The notes under the pieces are model-generated. The model had not been told where the DNA came from and did not search any database. It saw only the letters and a list, made by a program, of their open reading frames with translations. DNA of 13,806 nucleotides. It comes from DASXTS01 sp036505275. Lineage in GTDB: Bacteria; Actinomycetota; Actinomycetes; Mycobacteriales; Pseudonocardiaceae. A program made the translations under genes and the position numbers. Below, piece by piece: positions 5,929-13,806 of the stretch (positions within the stretch are counted from its first letter, which is position 1; the number at the start of each line of letters is the position of its first letter). The stretch is from NCBI GenBank assembly GCA_036505275.1, contig DASXTS010000041.1, forward strand, positions 1 through 13,806. The letters run 5' to 3'.

Positions 5929-7781
5929 TGCACGTCGTTGCCACGGCCGGACACGTCGATCATGGCAAGTCGACGCTGGTGCGGCGGCTCACCGGCATGG
6001 AGCCGGACCGCTGGGCCGAGGAGCGGCGCCGCGGCCTGACAATCGACCTGGGCTTCGCCTGGACCACGCTGCCGGACGGGGCCGAGGTCGCTTTCGTCGA
6101 CGTGCCCGGCCACGAGCGGTTCGTGCCCAACATGCTGGCCGGGGTGGGCCCGGTGCCGGCCGTGATGATCGTCGTCGCGGCCGACGAGGGCTGGATGCCG
6201 CAGTCGGCCGAGCACCTCGCCGCGCTGGACGCGCTCGGCGTGCGGCACGGCCTGCTGGTGGTCAGCCGCGCCGATCTCGCCGACCAGGAGCCGGCGCTGG
6301 CCGAGGCGTCGGCTCACGTGATGCGGACCTCGCTGGCCCGCGCAGGCCCGGTGCCGTCGGTGGTGGTCAGCGGCGCAACCGGCGCCGGCCTCGACGACCT
6401 GCGCGCCGCGCTGTCCCGCCTGGTCGCGGGGCTGCCCGTGCCGGACGTGGCGGCCGACCTGCGGCTGTGGGTCGATCGCTCGTTCACCATCGGCGGCGCC
6501 GGCACCGTGGTCACCGGCACCCTGCCGGCCGGCACCCTGCACGCGGGCGACGAGCTGGTCCTCGCCTCGACCGGGGCGCGGCTACGGGTGCGCGGCCTGC
6601 AGACCACCGGCCGGCAGGTGGACACCGTGACCGCGGTGGCACGGGTCGCGGTCAACCTGCGCGGCGTCGACCGGCGGGCCATCGCCAGGGGCGACGCGCT
6701 GCTGACGCCCGACGCCTGGTTGCCGACCACGATGGTCGACGCGGCGCTGCACGCGTCCCCCTCGACCGATCCGCCGCGGCATGAGATGCCCACTCACCTC
6801 GTGTTGCACGTCGGCTCGGCCGCCGTGCCGGTGCGGGTCCGCCCGCTCGGGCAGGCCGTGCTGCGGCTGACCCTGTCCCGCCCGCTGCCGCTGCGGGTCG
6901 GCGACCGGGTGCTGCTCCGCGACCCCGGCCGGCACCACATCGTGGGCGGCGGCACTGTCCTCGACACCCGACCGCCGATCCTCACCCGCCGCGGCGCCGC
7001 GGCAACCCGCGCCATCGACCTGACCACCTTGGCAGATCTGGCCGAGCGTGCCACCGACACCACCGACACCACCGACACCAAAGCGGCCGCCGGACCGGTG
7101 GCGCTGCCCGCCGCGGCCACCGCACAGCACCTGCGCCACCGCGGCTTCGTCCGCGGCGCCGAGCTGCGCGCCATGGGGCTGCCGGCGCCGGGCCGCCCCA
7201 TCGTCGGCGACTGGCACGCCGCGCCGCAGGCCTGGCGGGCGGCCCTCGACCGGCTGCTGCCGGCGCTCGAGGAGTGGCACCGGGCCCACCCGCTCGACGA
7301 CGGCATGCCGGCCGACGTGCTGCGCCGCCGCCTCGGCCTGCCCGACCAGGCCCTCCTCGCTCCGTTGACGGCACAGGCCGGCCTGGTGGCCAGGGACGGA
7401 CGCATTCACCGGCCGGGCAGCAGCACCGCCCTGCCGGCGCGACTGGAGGCCGCCGTTGCCACCGTCGCCGCGGAGCTGGCCCGCGCACCATTCGCAGCCC
7501 CGGAGGCCGAACGCCTGCGCCAGCTGGGCCTCGGCGCCCGCGAGCTCGCCGCGGCCGAGCGGGCCGGTCGCCTGCTGCGGATCGCCGACGGCGTCGTGCT
7601 GCTTCCCGATGCCGTCCAGCGCGCCACCCGCACACTTGCCGCCCTCCCCCAGCCGTTCACGCTCAGCCAGGCCCGCCAGGCGCTGGCCACCACCCGCCGC
7701 GTCGCCGTGCCCCTGCTCGAGCTCATGGACCGCAAGCGGATCACCGAACGGCTGCCGGACAGCAGCCGCCGCCTTCGCTGA
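5928..7781 (+). CDS. selB: Selenocysteine-specific translation elongation factor SelB
   Basis: SelB is the GTPase that brings Sec-tRNA(Sec) to UGA codons marked by a SECIS. The product is 617 residues, against 614 in E. coli. Seen: G1 GHVDHGKS (8-15), the switch region RGLTIDLGF (35-43), G3 DVPGHE (58-63), SRAD (113-116) in the G4 position, and SGATGAG (148-154). EF-Tu-like domains 2 and 3 follow (about 175-350; RSFTIGGAGTVVTGT and the GGGTVLD end). A Thr/Asp-rich linker (376-385) leads to four winged-helix repeats; the last, near TLSQARQALATTRRVAVPLLE (579-599), corresponds to the SECIS-binding module. ATG 5928 overlaps the selA stop by one base, with GGGG seven bases upstream. The same frame is open further upstream inside selA, but family similarity begins at MHVVATAGHVDHGK. 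Confidence 0.98.
   Translation: MHVVATAGHVDHGKSTLVRRLTGMEPDRWAEERRRGLTIDLGFAWTTLPDGAEVAFVDVPGHERFVPNMLAGVGPVPAVMIVVAADEGWMPQSAEHLAALDALGVRHGLLVVSRADLADQEPALAEASAHVMRTSLARAGPVPSVVVSGATGAGLDDLRAALSRLVAGLPVPDVAADLRLWVDRSFTIGGAGTVVTGTLPAGTLHAGDELVLASTGARLRVRGLQTTGRQVDTVTAVARVAVNLRGVDRRAIARGDALLTPDAWLPTTMVDAALHASPSTDPPRHEMPTHLVLHVGSAAVPVRVRPLGQAVLRLTLSRPLPLRVGDRVLLRDPGRHHIVGGGTVLDTRPPILTRRGAAATRAIDLTTLADLAERATDTTDTTDTKAAAGPVALPAAATAQHLRHRGFVRGAELRAMGLPAPGRPIVGDWHAAPQAWRAALDRLLPALEEWHRAHPLDDGMPADVLRRRLGLPDQALLAPLTAQAGLVARDGRIHRPGSSTALPARLEAAVATVAAELARAPFAAPEAERLRQLGLGARELAAAERAGRLLRIADGVVLLPDAVQRATRTLAALPQPFTLSQARQALATTRRVAVPLLELMDRKRITERLPDSSRRLR
7053..7079 (+). repeat. 9-bp in-frame tandem repeat in the selB linker (TDT units)
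   Basis: Three exact copies of ACCGACACC at 7053-7061, 7062-7070 and 7071-7079 encode a TDT-TDT-TDT run (residues 376-384). It lies between the EF-Tu-like core and the C-terminal winged helices, where a length change should be tolerated. Confidence 0.9.
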
Positions 7782-7832
7782 CCGAACCCTCAGTCGCGGG
7801 CCCGCCGAGGACGGCCAGCCGGCCCCGTCTTC

Positions 7833-7838
7833 TAACAT
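7833..7838 (+). promoter_or_regulatory. -10 box for a candidate leaderless transcript of the SGNH gene
   Basis: TAACAT fits TANNNT and ends eight bases before the GTG at 7847. No ribosome binding site is visible before that GTG. The 65-bp gap after selB also suggests a separate transcription unit. No clear -35 is seen. Confidence 0.5.
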
Positions 7839-7846
7839 CGGACCCA

Positions 7847-9349
7847 GTGACCCCGAGCACGGACGAAACGCCGCGGCGCGCGCGGAGCGCCGTCCTGCAG
7901 GAGCTGCGGTCGCCGTCCACCCTGCTGTTGGTGCTGTTCTGCCTGCTCATCGGCCTCCCCACGGTCATCTCACTGACGCCGGACCAGCAGGTCACGGTCG
8001 CCGGGCAGCACCTGGCGGTGGGAGCGCGCCGGCCGAGCCCGACGGTGTCCGGACCGGCTCAGCTCGTGCAGATCGGCAACACCGAACTCGACCTGGCCAG
8101 GCTGCGGGTGTACGGGCCGCTGCGGCCGCAGGTGGTGCTCGGCCCGGTGCAGCGCAACGCCGCCGCGGCCGCGGCCCTGGATCCGGCGACCAGGGGCCAC
8201 GCCCACGCCGAGGCGGTCGGCGCCCTCCGGTCGGGGTTCCTGCGCTGGTACGGGTGGGCCACGGCCGGGCTGTTCGCCTTCACCCTGACCGCGACCGCGG
8301 CCGCCGGCTGCATCCGCATCCTTGGCACGCTGCGCCGGCAGAGCCGCGTGCAGAACCGGCCCGTCACCGTCGTGGACATCTGGCAGCGCAGCGTCGGGCA
8401 ACTGCGTGGCATGGCGGTCGTCGCGGTGGTTGTGACCATGTTGGCCTGGGCGGCCGCCGGCGCCCTGGCCTACGTCGGCACGGTGCACGGGCTGCGCAGC
8501 GTGCGGTCGCTGTCCGACCTGGTCGGCACCTACTACGTGGCCCCGTCGCCGGTCGGCCCGCCGGTGCACGGCTATACCGGCGCGGTCATCGGCGACTCGC
8601 GGGCGTCCCGGGTCGGCGGCCCGCCGCTGGCCAACCCCACCCCGGACGACGTGGCTTGCGTGCGTTCGTCCGACTCGCTGGCCGATGAGATCGGCACGCT
8701 GATCGCCGGGCCGGTGCTCAACCTGGCATGCCCCGGCGCTTCCATCGCGCAGGGCCTGCGCGGCTCGCAGGAGCAGGGTGGCCGGGTGCTGCCCAGTCAG
8801 GTCGGGCGGCTCGAGCAGGTGGCGGGGCTGAAGTTCGTGGTCGTCGTGATCGGTCCCAACGACCTGTACTGGTCGGACTTCCTCAGGTACTGCTACGGCG
8901 TGAATGACTGCCAGGATCGGCTGGCCCAGGGCGAGTTCGACTACCGGCTGGCCGCCTTTGACGCGGCGTACGGCGACCTGCTCCAGGACCTCAACGACCT
9001 ACCGGACAACCCGCAGATAATCGTGGTGGCCTCCTACGACGTGTTCAAACCGGACGCGAACTGCGCCGACGTCCGCGCGCCGGCCGGCGCCGGCGGCCTC
9101 AACCCGGACAACATCAAGCTGCTGACCAGCCGAAACGCGGAGCTCAACGAGGTGCTCACCGCGGGCGCGGAGAAGTATGGCTTCGACGTGGCGCGGCCCA
9201 AGCTGGCCCCGCTGTGCGAGCAGAGCCAGGACAAGCTGGGCGCCGACATCCAGGGCCTCGACGGCAGCCACCCGTTCCACCCCACCGGCATCGGCATGGT
9301 CCGGATGGCCTCCGCCGTCGTCCAGGTGCTCAGGCCGGTAGCCGGCTGA
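7847..9349 (+). CDS. Membrane-anchored SGNH/GDSL-type hydrolase
   Basis: The product is a 500-residue protein with hydrophobic segments at about 25-44, 135-158 and 188-212, followed by an SGNH hydrolase domain (about 245-495), probably outside the membrane. Seen: block I GDSRAS with catalytic S251; CPGAS at about 295-299; the block III-like GPND (336-339) with N338; and block V DGSH with D472 and H475. The domain also has several cysteines (271, 295, 349, 355, 406, 457) that could form disulfides if exported. Family members hydrolyse esters or remove acyl/acetyl groups from lipids or glycans; the substrate here is unknown. The GTG at 7847 is chosen because it is the first start after the selB stop and is preceded by a TAACAT box; the upstream open frame is antiphase selB. 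Its stop overlaps the patatin ATG by one base, so the two are probably co-translated. Confidence 0.85.
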   Translation: MTPSTDETPRRARSAVLQELRSPSTLLLVLFCLLIGLPTVISLTPDQQVTVAGQHLAVGARRPSPTVSGPAQLVQIGNTELDLARLRVYGPLRPQVVLGPVQRNAAAAAALDPATRGHAHAEAVGALRSGFLRWYGWATAGLFAFTLTATAAAGCIRILGTLRRQSRVQNRPVTVVDIWQRSVGQLRGMAVVAVVVTMLAWAAAGALAYVGTVHGLRSVRSLSDLVGTYYVAPSPVGPPVHGYTGAVIGDSRASRVGGPPLANPTPDDVACVRSSDSLADEIGTLIAGPVLNLACPGASIAQGLRGSQEQGGRVLPSQVGRLEQVAGLKFVVVVIGPNDLYWSDFLRYCYGVNDCQDRLAQGEFDYRLAAFDAAYGDLLQDLNDLPDNPQIIVVASYDVFKPDANCADVRAPAGAGGLNPDNIKLLTSRNAELNEVLTAGAEKYGFDVARPKLAPLCEQSQDKLGADIQGLDGSHPFHPTGIGMVRMASAVVQVLRPVAG

Positions 9350-10332
9350 TGCACCCGGTGCTCTCGCTGATCTCGCAGCGCACGGCGGCCGGCAGCCGGC
9401 CGGCCGGGCGGGCCGACCAGCAACGTCTCGCGCTGGTCGTCGAGGGTGGCGGGATGCGCGGCGTGGTCTCCTGCGCGATGACCGCCGCCATCGAAGAGCT
9501 CGGGCTGCTCGACGCGTTCGACCTGGTGGTGGGCACCTCGGCCGGCGCGCTGAACGGCGCGGCCCTGCTCTCCGGCACGGCGCGCGGGTGCACCGAGGAG
9601 TACGCGGACGGCTTCACGGCCCGCGCCTTCATCAACCCGGCCCGGCTGCTCCTGGGCCGACCCGTCGTGAACGTCGACTACGTGCTCGACTTCAGCTCCC
9701 GCCGGTTGGACGCGGAGCGGCACGCGCGCGCCGTTGCCAGCGCGGTCGAGTTGCACTGCGTTGCCACCGACGCGGACAGTTGCACGCCGTACGACCTGAC
9801 CGGGTTCGCCGACCCGGCCGAACAGCGGGCCGCACTGCTGGCCAGCAGCCGGCTGCCCTGGATCGGCGGCGAGCCAGTCAACTTCCGCGGCCGGCGCTGG
9901 CTCGACGGCGGACTGTGCGAGCCGGTCCCGCTACCGACCGCGCTCGCCGCGGGCGCCACGCACGCGCTGGTGCTGCTCACCCGGCCGCGCGGTGGCCGCA
10001 TGCATGCGGGCAACGGCGCCGGCAGTGTCGGTCACCGGATGGTGGAGCGGCGGCTGCGCGAGCTCAACCCGAGCCTCGTGACCGTCTACCGGCGGCGGGA
10101 CGCCGTTCACGCCGGGGTCACCGCGCAAGTGCTCGCCGCGACCGATGCGCCGGGACCGCGGCCACCGCACGTCATGGGGATCGCCGTGCCACCAGGTAGC
10201 CCGCTGCCGTCCCGGCTGGACCGCGACGCCGCGCGGCTGCGAGCTGCCGCCACCCTGGCGCACCGGGCCGCCGTCGAGGCGCTGGCACCGGCGGTCACCC
10301 GGCCGTCGGGGGCCGGCCGGCGCGCCCCATAG
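9349..10332 (+). CDS. Patatin-like phospholipase family protein
   Basis: The product is a 327-residue serine acyl hydrolase with a Ser-Asp dyad. Seen: the oxyanion loop GGGMRG (33-38), the nucleophile elbow GTSAG with S64, and the DGG motif at D186-G188 (WLDGGLCEPVPL). There is no signal peptide or membrane span, so I infer a cytosolic or peripheral enzyme. The layout resembles bacterial patatin proteins of the YjjU/RssA kind, which act on lipids or acyl esters; the actual substrate is unknown. The ATG overlaps the stop of the membrane SGNH hydrolase (TGATG), making a two-hydrolase cassette that may act on the same lipid or lipid-linked substrate. The TAG stop lies within the -10 box proposed for recQ. 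Confidence 0.93.
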   Translation: MHPVLSLISQRTAAGSRPAGRADQQRLALVVEGGGMRGVVSCAMTAAIEELGLLDAFDLVVGTSAGALNGAALLSGTARGCTEEYADGFTARAFINPARLLLGRPVVNVDYVLDFSSRRLDAERHARAVASAVELHCVATDADSCTPYDLTGFADPAEQRAALLASSRLPWIGGEPVNFRGRRWLDGGLCEPVPLPTALAAGATHALVLLTRPRGGRMHAGNGAGSVGHRMVERRLRELNPSLVTVYRRRDAVHAGVTAQVLAATDAPGPRPPHVMGIAVPPGSPLPSRLDRDAARLRAAATLAHRAAVEALAPAVTRPSGAGRRAP

Positions 10333-10335
10333 AAT
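10330..10335 (+). promoter_or_regulatory. -10 box for a candidate leaderless recQ transcript
   Basis: TAGAAT is a good TANNNT match, followed by six bases and the recQ ATG at 10342. There is no Shine-Dalgarno sequence in the 9-base gap between genes. The first three bases are also the stop codon of the patatin gene. The -35 region is not recognisable. Confidence 0.6.
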
Positions 10336-10341
10336 CGCCCG

Positions 10342-12227
<1,886 letters not shown>

Positions 12228-12231
<4 letters not shown>

Positions 12232-12635
12232 CCGAGCCGCTCGACGAACAGGACCTCTGGGACGAGTTCCACCGGGTGGTCAACATGACCTCCCGCGAGC
12301 TGGCCGACTGGCTGATGACCAGCGCGGCGTCGGAGAGCGGAGCCCAGCCTCCCGATCAGAGCGACCCCCCGATCGGCGAGCACGTCCTGCACATCCTCGG
12401 CAAGCGCCGCGGCGACCTGACCAACGACGACCTGCACGTCATGCGCACAGTTGTGAACCGCATCGATGCCCAACGCCGCAATGACCTGGCACCGCCTGAT
12501 GTCCCTCGGCCACGACCCGCTCAAACCAGCCTGGCCGCCACAGCCGGGCCGGCGGAACCGTCGGGCTGGCGATGTGGAGGTGGCCGTGTCGGGGTGGCCG
12601 TGTCGGGGTGGCAGTGTCGGGGTGGCGGGATTTGA
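12228..12635 (+). CDS. DUF3140-family protein, probably frameshifted at the 3' end
   Basis: Residues 1-84 (LWDEFHRVVNMTSRELADWL ... GKRRGDLTNDDLHVMRTVVNRIDAQRR) match the small actinobacterial DUF3140 family, whose function is unknown. From memory, these proteins end in a segment like WRHRLMSxGHDPLKP. Here that tail, TWHRLMSLGHDPLKP, is present at about 12484-12528 but in the +1 frame relative to the start. The annotated frame instead runs on through Pro- and Gly-rich repeat translation and ends 19 bases inside the antisense tRNA-Pro. A single extra base near 12475-12485 would explain it. The shifted frame also lacks a stop before the tRNA. The ATG overlaps the recQ stop (ATGA), so the gene was probably translationally coupled to recQ. 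Either it is a decaying gene or there is a sequencing error. Confidence 0.72.
12579..12626 (-). repeat. 14-bp tandem repeat copying the 3' end of tRNA-Pro
   Basis: On the minus strand the unit GCCACCCCGACACG (one copy ends in T) occurs at 12626-12613, 12612-12599 and 12598-12585, plus a partial GCCACC at 12584-12579. The first unit includes the true acceptor 3' strand and discriminator of tRNA-Pro; the others extend it outward. The array lies over the eroded end of the DUF3140 gene. Confidence 0.88.
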
Positions 12636-12690
12636 ACCCACGGCCTTCCGCTCCCAAAGCGGACGCGCTACCAAGCTGCGCCACACCCCG
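12617..12690 (-). tRNA. tRNA-Pro (anticodon UGG), CCA not encoded
   Basis: Reading the minus strand from 12690: acceptor CGGGGTG pairs with CACCCCG, discriminator A at 12617; the D arm contains GCGCAGCTTGGTAGCGC; anticodon stem GTCCGC/GCGGA surrounds the loop TTTGGGA with anticodon UGG; T arm GTGGG-TTCAAAT-CCCGC. The bases after the discriminator read CAC, so CCA must be added by the nucleotidyltransferase. It is divergent from tRNA-Gly. Confidence 0.97.
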
Positions 12691-12706
12691 TCGACCTGCG
12701 GCGCCG

Positions 12707-12731
12707 AGAGTAGCGGTCGCGGCGGTAGGAT
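12707..12731. promoter_or_regulatory. Candidate -10 boxes for the divergent tRNA-Pro and tRNA-Gly
   Basis: In the 72-bp gap between the tRNAs, TACTCT on the minus strand (12712-12707) lies 16 bases upstream of tRNA-Pro, and TAGGAT on the plus strand (12726-12731) lies 31 bases upstream of tRNA-Gly. Both fit TANNNT and leave room for a 5' leader to be cut by RNase P. Neither has an obvious -35. Confidence 0.4.
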
Positions 12732-12762
12732 CTCCAACGCGATCCGGGCTCCGACCCGGCGC

Positions 12763-12836
12763 GCGGGCGTAGCTCAATGGTAGAGCCCCAGTCTTCCAAA
12801 CTGGCTACGCGGGTTCGATTCCCGTCGCCCGCTCCA
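12763..12836 (+). tRNA. tRNA-Gly (anticodon UCC), CCA encoded
   Basis: Acceptor GCGGGCG (12763-12769) pairs with CGCCCGC (12826-12832), then U discriminator and encoded CCA (12834-12836). D arm GCTC-AATGGTA-GAGC, anticodon stem CCAGT/ACTGG with loop CTTCCAA (UCC), T arm CGGGT-TCGATTC with CCGTC region intact. The 244 bases that follow, up to 13080, hold no gene or repeat that I can support. Confidence 0.97.
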
Positions 12837-13080
12837 GCCCTCACCAGGGACAACGCGCCCGCCAAACGACCACCACGGCCTACTCTGCCCTCGCTCGTGC
12901 CATTGCCGTGCCACAAGCGACTGTCCCCGACAGGCTTGCTGACCGGTGCATCGAGCAATGATCAGACCCTGTGCATGGCCCTTGGCGGGGTGACGTGAAC
13001 GGGCGCACCTTCCCGAGGAAGATCTTCAGGCCGAAGTAGTTCTGCCCAGGACCAGCGCTGGCGCGCCGGTTCGGGAAGGT

Positions 13081-13639
13081 ATGGCTACGCTCAAGGTGGT
13101 CCACGACAAGACCGAGGCCAACGCGACGACCGCATCGACGGCTAGCTCGTCCCTGCTGGATGAGATCGTCCGTGACGGCGCGCCCGGCAGATGCTCGCGG
13201 CGGCGCTGCAGGCCGAGGCTGCCGCCTACATTGGCGCGCACGTCGATGAGGTCGACGAGCATGGCCGGTCAAAGCAGCCGCGGTCAACGACAAGCGCATT
13301 GACCCGGTGACTGGTGAGCGGATGCGGTTCTCCTCGGTGAGCCTGCCCGCCTGGTGCCGCAAGTCGCCGCAGGTGAGCAAAGCGTTGCCGCTGCTGTATT
13401 GCACGGCCTGTCCACCAGCGACTTCGCCCCGGATCGAATCCACCTTCGCCACCCTCCGGCTCCGAAAGCGGGTCACGAAGGGACCCCGCTCCCGCGCCGC
13501 CGGAGTCGCGATGGCCGTCAAGCTCATCGAGTCCGCACAGGCCCGATGGCGCGCTGTGAACGCACCCCACCTCGTCGCGCTGGTCCGAGCCGGCGCAATG
13601 TTCGAGAACGGCGAACTCGTCGAACGACCCGACGTTTGA
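13081..13639 (+). pseudogene. Degenerate IS256-family (Mutator-type) transposase, catalytic core deleted
   Basis: The remnant begins at an ATG with MATLKVVHDKTEAN and SLLDEIVRDGA, the N-terminus of one actinobacterial IS256-type transposase group. At about 13182 the frame shifts (two extra bases or one lost) and continues as MLAAALQAEAAAYIGAHVDEVDEHGRS. A deletion near 13275-13283 then joins this to VNDKRIDPVTGERMRFSS...WCRKSP...LPLLY in a third frame. A one-base loss near 13400 moves the next part, LHGLSTSDFAP, to another frame, and at about 13430 a large deletion joins it to RIESTFATLRLRK...KLIESAQARWRAVNAPHLVALV, ending at a TGA. The deletion removes the region that carries the two catalytic aspartates, so the protein cannot be active. 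I could not recognise terminal inverted repeats on either side. Confidence 0.86.
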
Positions 13640-13706
13640 CTATTTCTCGCCAATGAGTCATGAGTGACGGCACGGGATCGCTCACCGGGCCGACCAGGCC
13701 CGCACT

Positions 13707-13806
13707 CTAGATCCGTTTGATTGTCGCGAACCACGCCGGTGCGCCGTCGTCGTGGTATCTCGTCAGAACCCGGTCCGGTTCGATGGCGGCGACATTCCAT
13801 CCATTG
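13707..13806 (-). CDS. Possible 3' end of a leftward gene at the window edge
   Basis: One minus-strand frame reads 32 codons from the right edge to a TAG at 13709-13707 (ending RYHDDGAPAWFATIKRI). The composition looks protein-like, but the stretch is short and I recognise no family. Other frames here are also open, so this is only a candidate. The bases between the transposase remnant and this stop (13640-13706) show nothing I can name. Confidence 0.3.
   Translation of the reverse strand, partial: NGWNVAAIEPDRVLTRYHDDGAPAWFATIKRI

Noticed and set aside
7274..7846. N-terminal extension of the SGNH hydrolase
   Set aside because: It is an out-of-frame reading of selB, Arg- and Pro-rich and without a domain; GTG 7847 with its TAACAT box is a better start.
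13640..13706. Right terminal inverted repeat of the IS256 element
   Set aside because: I compared it by eye with the bases before 13081 and found no convincing matching inverted sequence, so the element's ends cannot be set.
12880..13800. Minus-strand open frame of 306 codons at the right end
   Set aside because: It overlaps the plus-strand IS256 remnant in antisense and shows no family; a possible leftward gene end at 13707 is in another frame.

Overview
The window is very GC-rich, with start codons mostly GTG or ATG, candidate leaderless starts and a gene of the DUF3140 family, which I know only from actinobacteria. All of this points to an actinomycete chromosome. I cannot name the genus from the sequence.

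Region 1 (1-7781) is a compact selenocysteine locus. Leftward run selD (selenophosphate synthetase) and, after a repeat-filled 354 bp gap, the catalytic subunit of a FdnG-type formate dehydrogenase. Its reading frame carries an in-frame UGA at the selenocysteine position, and a SECIS-like hairpin sits right after it. Rightward run the tRNA-Sec gene (anticodon UCA), selA and selB; selA and selB overlap by one base. The locus therefore holds the tRNA, the donor synthase, the seryl-to-selenocysteinyl converting enzyme, the dedicated elongation factor and one client selenoprotein. The formate dehydrogenase gene runs off the left edge, and any electron-transfer partner would lie outside the window.

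Region 2 (7782-12635) holds a membrane-anchored SGNH hydrolase and a patatin-like acyl hydrolase that overlap by one base, then recQ and a small DUF3140 gene that overlap by four bases. The SGNH and recQ genes each have a TANNNT box 6-8 bases before the start codon, as does selA, which suggests leaderless transcripts. The DUF3140 gene looks frameshifted near its 3' end: its conserved tail sits in another frame. It runs into short tandem repeats that copy the 3' end of the neighbouring tRNA-Pro.

Region 3 (12617-13806) has divergent tRNA-Pro(UGG) and tRNA-Gly(UCC) genes, 244 bases (12837-13080) in which I see no gene, a decayed IS256-family transposase that has lost its catalytic core, and possibly the 3' end of a leftward gene at the right edge.

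No wholly new system is evident. The best leads are the complete Sec locus with its SECIS, the atypical tRNA-Sec pairing, the two intergenic repeat arrays between selD and the formate dehydrogenase gene, the 9-bp in-frame expansions in selA and selB, and the tRNA-Pro 3'-end repeat next to a broken DUF3140 gene.
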